Shown here: positions 1 through 12,800 of the stretch, in pieces | How positions within the stretch are numbered: the stretch's first letter is position 1 | How the letters are laid out: every line of letters starts with the position of its first letter | Source: Ostrinia nubilalis | Lineage: Eukaryota; Arthropoda; Insecta; Lepidoptera; Crambidae | Direction: 5' to 3' | Assembly: GCF_963855985.1 (NCBI RefSeq) | Contig: NC_087117.1 | Span: forward strand, 625,001-689,000 | DNA length: 64,000 nt | Made by a program: the position numbers and the translations under genes | Notes under the pieces: generated by a model | What the model was told of the DNA's origin: nothing | Database searches by the model: none | Seen by the model: the letters and a program-made list of their open reading frames with translations, nothing else

Positions 1-152
1 TAGGGTCTTAAAGGAATAAATAAATGAATAATTCTCACCAATAGAAGCCCTAAGCTCGCACTGCGGGCCCGCGGTGCCGGCGCGGCAGCGACATGTGTAG
101 TCTGAAGGCGAGCCTTCCTCTCTCACGCAGCGCCCGCCGCGCGCACAGGGAT
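1..152 (-). pseudogene. Echo of sli EGF7 exon (3' part plus donor)
   Basis: Positions 39-152 repeat the last 115 nt of exon 674-803, followed by a donor (GTGAGA) and at least 38 bp of the same intron. It lacks the first five codons and any nearby acceptor; upstream in frame there is a TAA. I count ten differences from the intact exon, all at third positions and all synonymous. The copy continues past the window edge. Confidence 0.9.
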
Positions 153-471
153 TATTATATTACGTCACTGTGAGAGTATATCCGTCTCTTTTACACCTTC
201 ATAGAGAGAAACTCCAGCAACATCGTCTCCCTGTCACTTACCGACACCACACGTCACTGAAAGTCGCAGTCGCAGTTCAGCAGGGCTTCTCCGAACACTG
301 TTCAGGGCAGTTTTAAGTGTATCTGTCACCGTCGCTCGTGCTAATTAATATCTTGCTTTGTGTGAGAGGGATAGCTTGCTGTCTCATCGGCTGTCAGTTT
401 TATGGGCTGTTACATGGATAAACTCTAGAACATTGCTGCCTCATCGGCCGTCAGTTTATGCATAACAGAGC

Positions 472-497
472 TCACCAATAAAAGCTTGCAGCTCACA
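472..497 (-). repeat. Short echo of EGF7 exon-donor junction
   Basis: The plus-strand string ctcaccaataaaagcttgca resembles the exon end and GTGAGC donor at 667-690. It is flanked by two short RTE-LINE scraps (367-402 and 423-458, containing catcggccgtcag). Confidence 0.5.
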
Positions 498-673
498 TTA
501 TTTGGCGAAGCCTTTAAGCAGCGTTTTGTTGCAATAACACACCGCTCGTGTGGCACTCAATGTGTTGAAATTAGCGTCAACCCTCGTGTGGTATCGCTCT
601 GTGTGTGCTGTGGCGCTGTTTTGGTTTCTAATGGAATAGGGTCCTAAAGGAATAAATACAGAAATATCCTCAC

Positions 674-803
674 CAATAGAAGCCCTGAGCTCGCACTGCG
701 GGCCCGCGGTTCCAGCGCGACAGCGGCACGTGTAGTCGGACGGCGAGCCTTCTTCTCTCACGCAGCGGCCGCCGCGCGCACAGGGATTGGGGACGCATGG
801 GTC
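674..803 (-). CDS. sli: sli window exon 32: EGF7
   Basis: A 130-nt exon, [15 protein letters not shown], then [15 protein letters not shown]. The acceptor is TTCGCAG and the donor GTGAGG, phase 1. The remaining coding sequence (the cysteine knot) would lie below position 1. Confidence 0.93.
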
Positions 804-3800
804 CTGCGAAGAGAGAAGAAAGGTTAGTATAGGTACATGACTATGATATCATGATCATCAGATTATTTAGGTCCGTTAATAAAACACCGCTCAAAATATC
901 CACCAAACCAAAGGTGCGTGGTAGGCAGGGGATATGAGGAGAGGAGTATGGAGGTAGAATGGAAGAGGATAGGAGGAGGGATATGGGTATAGGCGATAGG
1001 GGAGGCATGGGTGATAGGGGAAGGAGACATGGATAAAGAGGATTGAGGCTTTGGGCTAGGGGGGAGACAAGGAGTTAGAGATGAGGACAAGGGGTTAGGG
1101 ACGGAGGACAAAGGGTTAGAGGATGAGAGACAAGGTGATGAGAGGCAATAAGGGGTTAGGGGAAGAGACAAGGGGTTATGGGAAGAGACAAGGAGTTAGG
1201 TGGTCGAGAGACAAGGGGTTAAGGAAGAGATAAGGGGTTAGGTGGTCGAGAGACAAGGGGTTAGTGCTAGTTACCTGGCTATGCCTCTGTCCGTCATCTT
1301 GCACAGACGGCGCGGGTTGTGGAGCGGGCGGCTCGTCGTCGCCGCAGCCCGCCGCCGGCCGCTGCATGCGGACCGCGTTGCTGAAGTCCACGCGCTTTGT
1401 GGAAGACAGGGTGTAGGGACAGAGGGAAGGGGATAGGAAGAGGAGTATGGGGATAGGGGAGCAATGAGTGATAGGGGATGGAGACTTTTGGGGCATTGGT
1501 TTAGGGAAGAGACGGAGTTAAGTGGAAGAGAAAAGGGGTTAAGGGGAGATGTGCCATAGGGTTAAAGGGAGAAGGACAAGAGGTTAGGAAAGAGACAAGG
1601 GGTTAGAGGCAGACGGGATAAGGGGTTAGGGTAAGAAATAAGGTGTTCGTGGAAGAAACGAGGTTTGTGGAAGAGAGAGCCTAGTTACCTGGCTATGCCT
1701 CTGTCCATCATCTTGCACAGACGGCGCAGGTTGGGGCGCTGGCGGCTCATCATCGCCACAGCCCGCCGCCGGCCGCTGCATGCGGACCGCGTTGCTGAAG
1801 TCCACGCGCTTGTGGTTGATCCACGCTTCTTTTAGGCAGCCTGAGGTTACAAAATGATTACAGGTATTAAGTAGTCGCAAATTCGAATAGGCATGTTGAA
1901 GAAAAGAAAAAAAGGTTTAGGTGGCACTAAGCAAATAAAAAAAAATTCAAAAAATTTAAAAATAAAAAAACAAAAAAAAAAAACAAATAAAATGGCATTG
2001 AAATTATCTTCATTCAAAATAAGCCCGTGACACAGAATTTAGAGGTAATAAAGGGAAGCGCTAGGATGCGAGAAGCCAGGATTGCTCGTGGTGGAAATCC
2101 TTAGGGAAAAAAAATCTCACAAAACTCATATTTTATTTTTGCTTTTAAAAAGCACTTTTAGTTACAGGTTCCTGTATTTAACCCTACCATTGCTTCGGGA
2201 CAATAAATGGGCCAGTGTTGAGAAGAATCAGCGCAAAAAAAACTGGATCCCTTTTGTTAGCCCCTTTTTCAAGGGTTTATAATACCTACAGTATCTATAA
2301 TGTATAATTAATAAGCCAAAAAGAACAAAAAAAAAAACATAACTTTCCAAACTTGTTCAACAATATTGATCTTGACATTACTTAGACGTGTTTAGGCATT
2401 GTGATAGTTTTCTGATTTGATCACTCTTCGGTGCCTTACCTTTGAAGCTGGTAACGTTTCTGAGGTGCCAGCGCCCGAAGGCGACCTTAGCAGCGTCGTC
2501 GGGCAGCCCGCCTAGATACATTGCGTTCTCTAGTCGAAGGTACTCCTTGCTGCCTGGAAGATTAGCACTCATCAGCTGACTAGTTAGTTAGGAGTGATCC
2601 TAACTAACTACCTAATTCAAAACACATTATTATGCTCTTGTTTACAAGATTTGATTTTATCTTTGTTGAGTTCCGGTAGAATAGGATCAGTTTGACTCGT
2701 CCCATGGACATCGAAAAGGGCGACTATGAGACAAATATTTGCAATCATCAGGCGTTGCATCCCCAACACCGAATAGCATGCCTATACTATGCAGGAGCAC
2801 GAACCTCTCTAGAACCAGAGGCAAAATTAAAATTTCGTCGATTTCGAATCTTAAAGAAAGATTAAGGTGTTATATGACATGCGTACAATTAGTTGTCATC
2901 TGGGACATTAGTTCGCGAAAAAATTATGCAATTTGATCACTTAATATTATGTTAAAATTTAGTTATCTACTTAACTACATAATATTACGTGTAAATCAGC
3001 CTTTAAATCCGGCCCTGCACTGCACACAAGTCTGTAAGCCTACCTTCATTGATGATGGAGCGCGCGGGCCCGTCGTCCACTCGAAGCGTGAAGTTCTTCT
3101 TGACGGCCAACAGCTCGGCTTTATGGTAGTTGCCGTCGGACACCATCTCGAAACTATGAGAAATAAAGTTGGTCTACAATGTAATTATTTGTCGTTTTCC
3201 TCTAATAAAATAAAATGAAAGAGGTTTGAATAAACCACGGATACTCTCGGCGCACTTAAGGGACTCTTATCTAGGTTTGCACAGCTGATTTGAACTTGTC
3301 CCAATTTATTTACTGATTTTTATTTAATTTAATATCATAAAAGGTCTCTAAACTCATCACTGTTACTGTTTTATGTAATTATAAGTGAAATAACGTTTAA
3401 ATCTGTGTATTGCATTGTGTTTATGGTGCAAATTGTGCAAATACTTAGAACCGATTTGACAGTGCAATTACGAAAATATTACGTTGGATTTTGTTAACAT
3501 TGTTCTATCTTTCGAAACAGGTACCTATTTGTTTTATATTTACAACAGTAGTGCATATTTTAGAAACGAAATACTATTATTGTGACCTTATACTGTCACC
3601 CGCGTAAGAGGTTATATTTACCTACATTTTTGTCAACCTCCAATTATTGATCAATTGATCCTTTGGCATTTACATTTTAATACTTTATTATTTACCAAAA
3701 GAAACAATGCTTACACGTAAAGCCTTTGCTCGCCGGGAGGAGTCCCAACTCCAACTGGCTTTGAGAGATTTGAAGGCAGCCAAAGACTTGATTGAGCAAT

Positions 3801-6800
3801 TAAATAGGGAAAGAGAGGACAATGAGAGGGAGCTGATGGATGTGTGGGATAAAAACAAGCATTTAAAGAAAGAGATGGCTGAGCTGCACACCAACTATGA
3901 TACAATTGTAGAGGAACGGAATAGGCTACAATTAATCATTGACGGGTTTGGTGAGTGCAATGAAGAGTAGGTACGTACACAACCTCAGACGTATGACCAT
4001 CATGAAACAAGACCTTTATGATGCTCACAGCCATATCGAATTAATGGAAGCTGAAAGAGAAGCCTGCACAGCCACCAAAACCCAAATCATGTTTGACGAG
4101 TTAGTCGGTAGTGCGCCCAGCCTGACCCAAACTGCATCTGACAAACAATTAATTACCATAGACCTAACTTGTGATAATACTTTAAACAATACTCCTGTAT
4201 GTGGTAAGATTGTCAGATGCAGTAAAAATAAATTTAAAAAGTATGTAAAAATTAGTAATTATATTAAAAAAACAAATAAGTTGATTAAAAAACAAAAATG
4301 CTTATACAACAAAGTAAACTATATAAATGAGAGACAGCGTCTAAAGAATGAGCTTGACATATGTTCCACAATGTTAGAGAATAGTGTACTGAAATATGAA
4401 CATGATGTCGAAAACCTAGAATATAAATTATGTAATCTTAAGAAATCTTTGAACACAATGTCTGAACGGTATCAATGTACAAAAAAAGAGTGTGATGAAC
4501 ATTTCCAGGCTTTAAAAAAATTTATATCTAATTGCAACTGTCAAAATTCTATCCTATTGGATGAATCTTGTACAGATAGTTTTCAGTCTGGTTGTGAGTC
4601 ACCACCTACTCTAAACACCCTAAACAAAGACTACTGTCCTAGGATATCACACACATTTACCAGCGGCTCCCCAACTAAAAATATTGAAAAAACCAACATA
4701 GTAATGTTCAGTGATGAGTTAGGCAAAAATATGGGCCAACTTATTAATAGTTACTTGGGACAAAGTGTAATCAACCATTGTTTACCGGGTGCTTCCTATT
4801 TACAAATTATGAGAAAAATAACAAATTATTCGTTCTCAATAAATACCACATTAGTAATTTTAATAGGAAATAGGGGCAATGTAGGCAAAAAAGACCTACT
4901 AAATATTTTTGATAGCTTATGTTTACTCAATGTAGATAAAATAATTTTGTTCACATTCCCCTACAGTAGAAGCTTGCCACAGGAGGAAAATAATTTAAGA
5001 TATAAATTGAATTTGACATTGAATACACTGACATATAATCAATGCAAATTCCATGTAATTGACATTAACAATTATTTAAAAAATAAATGTTTATTGACAA
5101 TAGATAAATATAATTATCTAAATAAATATTGTAAAAGACGAATAGCGAATTCGCTATCATATTTTATTAAATATTTAGCCATTAATTTGGCTAGCCAAAC
5201 TGCTTTTATTGAGCAGAACATGGATGTTCGACCCTTGGAATCTGTTCCAAATCATAATTTAAATTACATCGTAAGACAATAGAGGATAACTCTGGCATAC
5301 AAAATTCGGGTACAAAGAAATTTAACGGTTTTAATTTGGTGCATCAAAATGTACAAGGCTTCTCCGGCAAAGACTTGGAAATTGAGTTATTTATCCAAGA
5401 ATTGAATATTCATGTCTTATGTTTAACGGAACATTGGCTCAGGCAATATGAACTAATGCTGAGCATTAATAATTATAAGCTTATTAGTTCATTCACTAGA
5501 GAGTTAGCTATTCGTGGAGGGTCACTAATATTAATCAATGATAAATTAAAATGTAAAGAGCGTAAAGATATTGTATCTCTCTCTGTCGAGCGAACTATTG
5601 AGCTGTCATGTGCAGAACTGGACGACTATGTTATTGTATGTGTATATAGACCCCCATCTAGTAACTATGAATTATTTGAAACCACAATGGAAGAGGTACT
5701 TAGAAGAGTGTGTAATAGTTCAAAGAAAGTAGTTGTATGTGGAGACTTTAATATTAATATAATAGAAGATTCCTCTCTTTCAATACGGTTTTTAAATTTA
5801 TTCAAATCTTTTAACTTGTTAAATCTTTTCTCTGAACCAACTAGGGTGACTCCAACATCAGCTACTTGCTTAGACAATATATTCTGTAACTGCTTAGTGC
5901 TAGAGAAATCAATAATAAATTTTGTTAATTCTGATCATTGCGGTCAAATAGTGTCATTTCAACACCATTTTGTGCCATCGAGCAAGGAAATAGAATATAC
6001 CTAGACCAGTCACTGCATCCCAGAAAGACAAATTTAAATCTCAAATATCTAATAAGGTCCCACTTTTGCATTATTTTAACTGTAGTATAAATATTTTATA
6101 TGAGCAATTATTTGAATTAATTAAAAATGAGTTCAATAAAACTTTTCCTAAGAAAACAATTATTATTAAAAACAATAAAACTAAATTCAGTGACTGGGCT
6201 ACAGTAGGTAGGTATTTATATTAGTAGGAAAAAAATGATTGAATTATATGGTAGAAAAGCCTATAGTAGCGACCCGGACTTTATAGAATATGTAAAAAAA
6301 TACTCAAAAGTTTTTAAACAAGTTTGTACCATGGCAAAATCTATTTACATACGTGACAAAATTAAAAACTCTGGCAACAAAATTAAAGCTACTTGGAATT
6401 GTATTAATAAAGAAACTTGTAGAATTATATCTCGGGATGACACATTCGCATTAAAAATTGATAATAAGTATATTAAATGCAATGATAAGGTAGCAAACGC
6501 ATTCGAAGGTTACTTCTCAAATGTACCAATCATAACAACAAGCAATCTTAATTCATGTTCATATCAGGCAATGTCTCTTCTCGAGGGTTGTGTTGATGTT
6601 TGCAATAGCCCATTAAAATTTAGACAAATAGACCCCATAGTTATTATAAAAACTTTCAAAGAACTAAATATAAAAAAGACAGAGGATATATGGGGCATAT
6701 CAACAGACATAATAAAACCCATCATTCCTCTTATAGCTCCCCATTTAGCTCATATCTTTAATGAATGTATTAACGAAGGTCAGTTCCCTACCCTGATGAA

Positions 6801-9800
6801 ACATAGTAAAATCATACCATTATTTAAAGCAGGAGACAAAAGTGACCCATCCAACTTTAGACCTATATCGATACTACCTGCGCTCAGTAAAATATTTGAA
6901 AAAATTATTTTCAATCAACTACTGTCTCATTTTAACTTAAATAAACTGTTTCATGAAAAACAATATGGGTTCACAAAAGGGAAAAGTACGACCGATGCAG
7001 GGGTTGCTCTTATCAAACACATTTTCGATGCTTGGCAGGAGAAAAAGGATGCTATTGGTGTATTTTGTGACTTATCGAAGGCGTTTGACTGTGTTGATCA
7101 TCAAACTCTGTTATTTAAGCTAGAACATTATGACGTATCAGGCAAGGCCTTAAGCCTATTACACTCTTACCTCTCAGACAGATTACAAAAAGTAAATATT
7201 CACGGAACTAACTCTTCGGGCGCCCCCCTAAAAATGGGAGTGCCCCAAGGCTCAATACTGGGACCATTGCTCTTTCTGATTTATATAAATGATCTACCTT
7301 TTTATTCAAAGGACCTTTGTGAGATAGTATTATTTGCTGATGACACTTCTTTAATTTTTAAAACTGACAGGCGTCAGGAAATATTTGACGACGTGAATAA
7401 TGCTCTTTCCAAAGTATTAGACTGGTTTACAACTAATAATTTGCTATTAAACGCAAAAAAAACTAAATGTTTAAAATTCACTATGCCTAATGTCAAACAA
7501 GTTAATACTAATATTACAGTAAATAATGAACGCATTGAACTGATAAACTCTACTGTCTTTCAAGGTATTACCCTAGACTGTAAATTACAATGGGGCCCCC
7601 ATATTGCTGCCTTGGCGGGAAGACTTAGTTCAGCTGCCTTTGCGGTGAGAAAGATCAGAAACTTGACTGATGTTGAAACAGCAAGGCTTGTATATTTTAG
7701 TTATTTTCATAGTATTATGTCTTATGGTCTTTTACTGTGGGGCTCAGCAGCAGACATAGAATCAATTTTCATTTTACAGAAAAGAGCTGTTCGGGCAATA
7801 TACGGTCTTAAACCACGTGACTCGCTTAGAGAAGTTTTTAAAGAAATCAATATATTGACTGTGGCTTCGCAATACATATTTGATAACATTATGTATGTCC
7901 GTAAACATATACATTTATTTACTAAGAAAAGTGACGTCCACTCATTTAACACGAGACATAAGAATAAACTTGCTGTTCCATCATTTAGGTTGCATAAGAT
8001 AGGTAATTCATTCTTGGGGAAATGTATTACCATATTTAACAAAATACCACACAACCTTGTCGAATTGCCAATAAACAAATTTAAGATACATATAAAAAAT
8101 ACCCTTATGTCCAAAGGGTACTACAAGGTTCGAGACTATATTGATGACAAGGATGCGTGGTCAGTTCAGTCTGCACATATTTGATGTACTTAAATTTGAC
8201 TATTCTTACCGTTAGATAATTCCTGGCAATAAGTGGTGACTGAGTTTGTTCCGGCGTTTCTTCTCAGCACTTGCCATATGTTTGTCTCGAAGCGCTGGTA
8301 GGGCCCAAAAGATAAGGAGACATGTAAAGTGCCCCATAAGGGCTACCTTTTCTTTTTTTATTATTTTCTATTGACGTTCATAAGTGCCACTTGTGGTCTA
8401 AACTGAATAAATATTTTTTGATTTTGATTTTTGATTTTGTTTAAATAAGACGTCAATATTTAGGTGACAATTTATTGCTTGACACAGGTTGTCAATGGTT
8501 CACACAGGTTGTCACAGGTTAACAGATGTCAAAATACTCCAGGTATATAAAGCCAGGGAAAAAAATCTGGACACCGCGGTACAGCTTTACGCGTCTCAAA
8601 GAGCAGTGACATCTCTCGGCAAATAACACAAACAAGTTTCATGGTAGGTTTATACAAGGTTTATTGGTAGGGCAAAAAAAGAATGAGACATGCAATGATA
8701 TTATATAAAAACAAAAGCAGATATGTTATAATAAGCGCTCGCGCTGTGAATACTCAAATACGTCCCAATTGGGACGTCTTGTGTTTAGTCTTCGTGTGGC
8801 CTGCGTCGTGCGCAATCGCGTGTACCACACCGTAAGTTCCTGTGTTCTTACCAAAATAAATAAAAAATGCCATCGTGAGTGTTTCGAAAGTGTACCAATT
8901 ATGACTCTAAAGTAAACAAAATACAAGGGATCTCTTACCACATGTGATTATGCAAAATTATTTAGTATTTATATTTTCAATTATTTATGCAAACAATCAA
9001 GACGCCATGCGCCATGTTCAAGTTAAGAAAGAGAAAGCGATCTTGTTTTGACGTTAGAGCGATAAGGATGCGTGCGCTGCGGACATAGATTAGTTAGTGC
9101 AGAATCGTTAAAACTATAGCTATCTCTTTCATTTGCGTGCTATTTCGTATCTTTTGTTTCACTTATCAGTTACATTTGTCAATGTGTGCAATTTGGAATA
9201 GCTCGGCACGGATTAAAATCGTAATTTCTATGAACGTAACATATCTATAGTTCTATAATATCATTGGAGACATGTATAGGCTCCTTAAGCGCATTTGACG
9301 ATTTGCAAGTACTAATTTAATTAGTCTAAACAAATAAAGAAAATTTTGATTTTGATTTTCGTTATTAAACAATAAAATAAATAGAAGTGGACGTAAGATA
9401 GCTTCAAGGCCAGTTCGGATAGCACGAAAAACTTTCGAGTTCAAATCGTTTGCGTACTCGAATCGCCATCAAAAGATTTAGTACGAAAACTACAACAGCG
9501 CCCTTGTGAACGTGTCGTAAAGTGAAGTATAAGAAATGGTTGCACGAAACTTATTTTGATTTGAGAATCAAAATTGTCACGTTATCGTTTAATTCGAAGA
9601 TTGAGTATTGAATATTATCGAATACGCAAACGATTCGAAGACGAAAGTTGTTCATGCTAGAGGTACAGGTGTTAGTGGTGGCTCACTGTAAATAGTAGTG
9701 TGGTGGCTCACTGGTCGCAGTGGCTCACTGCACTTGATGGCTTGGTAGCGCACTAGCGCGTACACGGTAGTGTGGTGGCTCGTAGTATATGGTGTCGTTG

Positions 9801-12800
9801 GTAATTCACTTTACATGGTGGCTCACTATTTGCGTGGTAGCTTACTGTACAATGTGTCGTGGTAGCTCAACTGTATATTGTGGTAGTTCATTGGTGGCGT
9901 GTTGCTCACTAGTGACGTGGTTGCTCGCTGATGGACTGGATGCTCGCTGGTTACATGGTGGCTCACCTGTACATTGCAGTGTTGCAGCAAGTGGGATGGT
10001 TTCTCACGTCGTAGCTGACACGCAGACGGCTGTTGATCAGCTCCACGTCCGGTGGTGCTCGCGGTAGCTTACTAGATAAAGGTAGCTCACTCGTTATATA
10101 GTAGCTCACTGGTTATACGGTAGCTCATCTGTACATAGTAGAAGTGGGATGGTTCCCCACGTCATAGCTGACGCGCAGGCGGTCATTAAACAGTTCCACG
10201 CCTAAATGCTCGCGATAGCTCACTGGTTTCATGGTAGCTCACTCGTTACATAGTTGCTCACCTGTACATGGTAGAAGTGGGATGGTTTCCCACATCGTAG
10301 CTGACGCGCAGGCGGCCATTGAATAGCTCCATGCCAGGTTCTAATGGTAGCTTACTGGTATCAATAGTTCCACGCCTAAATGGTCGTGGTAGCTCACTGG
10401 TTACATGGTAGCTCACTGGTTACACGGTAGTTTACTGGTTACTTGGTAGCTCACTGATTACAAGGTAGCTCACTGGTTACAAGGTAGCTCACTGGTTACA
10501 AGGTAGCTCACCTGTACATGGTGGATGTGGGATGGTTTCCCACATCGTAGCTGACGCGCAGGCGGCCGTTGAATAGCTCCACTCCTAAATACTCGCAGTA
10601 GCTCACTAGTTACATGGCAGCTCACTGGCTACATGGTAGCTCACTGGCTACATGGTAGCTCACTGGTTACATGGTAGCTCACCTGTACATAGTAGAAGTG
10701 GGATGGTTCCCCACGTCATAGCTGACGCGCAGGCGGCCGTTGAATAGCTCAACTCCTAAATGCTCATTGTCGCCGAAGTACATCAGTACGCCGTGCTTTT
10801 GGGTCGTACTGAACACTGCAATTGAAGAAAAACATGATAGATTAGATTGACTCGATGGATTGACGACCATAAGAGAACTGTCGATGGCTCAAGAAATAAA
10901 TATAGCTTAGAGATGTTACAATTCAATCTCAATAATAGATTCTGTCATGTAATCTTACATACCGTCCAGAACAATACAAACATAATATTTATTAATATTT
11001 TCTGGAGTTAAGAGTCGCCTCTCGATCTAAATTTTTAAAATAACTTGAAATGTCGAACAACCTAAGGTGGTAATCGAACCCACGACCTTTCGCTTGCCAG
11101 GCGAATGCTCTTCCATCTGAGCTACTTAAAACACTTGAAAATTTCGAGTTCATCCAGTGTCTAAGTAGGTAGCTCAGTTGGAAGAGCAATCGCCCGGCAA
11201 GCGAAAGGTCGTGGGTTCGATTCCCGCCTTAGGCAGTTTGATTTTTTCAAATCACGCTAATATTATAAATGCGAAAGTTTGTGAGTGTATATGTTTGTTA
11301 CTTCTTCACGTCTAAACGGATGGAGCGATTTTAATATTTGGTTTGGAGGTAGCTGACACCCTGGTTTTATACATAGGCTACGTTTTACGTCACAGCTAGT
11401 TATTTATAATTTAGTTCGAACTATGGAACAGTTAGGTTTAGAACGTACTTACGTAAAGTAACGTTTGCTTGCGGCATAGTGCGCAGAGGTTCTAACTCCA
11501 CCCAGGAATCGTTGTGGCTGAACGTCAGCGACGTCAGGTACTCGCAGAAGCGGCCTAGGGAAGACAAATAAATAGATAAAAATATTATAAAGCTGAAGAG
11601 TTTGTTTGAACGCGCTGATCCCAGGAACTAATGGTCCAATTTGAAAGATTATTTTTGTGTTGGATAGCCTATTATCCAGGAACGCTTTAGGATAAAAAAA
11701 TATCATCATCCTACAGCCAACAGGGGCGGAGCAGTAAAGAAATATGTTGTTTGCAACATTTTTCCGGGAAAATGGAAATATTATTCAAACTATTTTCACG
11801 CGTACGAAGTCGCGGGCACAGCTGGTTAACCAATAATTTGAAGACTACTTCTTTATTAACCTTCAATTATTGTTAGGCCTAGAAATTGAGTTAAGGTAAG
11901 TGCCCCCTACTTCGGTATATTAAGGCTCTTACGACTTTAACATTTTATTTAAAAATAACCAAGCATGATATCAGTATGAAAGCTTTTGTATGCTAAACTT
12001 TGGTCTTTTGACAGTAAGTTAATACATAATTTATAGTTATATAGTTTGAACTTTTTTTTATATTAATTGTTCTGCGGACCTCTTGTTTGGATCCTGTTTC
12101 GTGACAAAATTTTGCTCTGTTTCTAAGTTCGTGAACTCATGTCCCCTATTTCGGGATAAGGTTTTATGCATACAGTTAGGATATTTTAATAGTGATTAAA
12201 GGTTTAATAAATTTAAAAATGATAATAAAAATTTAGAATAAAATAATTATGTGAAATTGACGATATTACTTACCTGAAATATTCATAAGAAATAATGTGA
12301 GTCTAGTACAATATTTTGATTTGTTCATTCTAACAATATGTGAAAATATTTATATAACCATTAGAAATGTAGGAGCGGGGGGGGGGGAACTTAAACCCCC
12401 CCCCCCCCCTCGTACCCATAAAATTTAGATTTGTTATTTCTAGCGATATGTGAAAATATTAATATTAACCATTAGAAATGTGGCGGGGACTTACCCCCCC
12501 CCCCTTCGTACCCATAAAATTTTGATTTGTAACCCCCCCCCCCCCTTCGTACCCATAAAATTTTGATTTGTAACCCCCCCCCCCCCTCTTCGTACCCATA
12601 AAATTTTGATTTGTAACCCCCCCCCCCCCCTTAATCCCACCTGTTTCAAGTGAGGGTAGCCCCCCCCCTCCCCCCTGAAAATAATCCCAGATACGCCAAT
12701 GACTCATAATAAAAAGTAAGTAATTAATTAATTTCTTAGGTAGGTAAGTATTAAAAACTAAAAAATATGTCGATTTCTTTGATGGTGTGTGTCATAAAAG

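Larger units (their letters stand above)
3395..8446 (+). mobile_element. Non-LTR retrotransposon (CR1/Daphne-like), near full length, decayed
   Basis: Contains an ORF1 (frameshifted), an AP-endonuclease and a reverse transcriptase in order, then a 3' UTR and a TTTTGAT-rich tail (8411-8438). The octamer gtttaaat at 3395-3402 and 8439-8446 could be the target-site duplication, with 3403-3706 as 5' UTR; this boundary is a guess. It lies antisense to sli in the intron between exons 28 and 29. The clade name rests on overall resemblance and is uncertain. Confidence 0.8.
9660..10682 (-). repeat. Donor-like 19-20-bp minisatellite with exon echoes
   Basis: Degenerate repeats of ggtagctcactggttacat on the plus strand. 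On the gene strand the unit reads ATGTAACCAGTGAGCTACC, close to the exon 28 junction ATGTACAG|GTGAGCTACC. Many units thus resemble a 5' splice site (A|GTGAGC). Four exon-28 echoes are interspersed. Confidence 0.88.

Noticed and set aside
6005..6234. Separate small gene between the LINE endonuclease and RT frames
   Set aside because: It is the continuation of ORF2 after a stop or frameshift; both sides belong to one polyprotein.
11062..11236. Functional tRNA genes
   Set aside because: Acceptor stems are imperfect or interrupted and a related scrap occurs at 42.8 kb, so a SINE origin is more likely.
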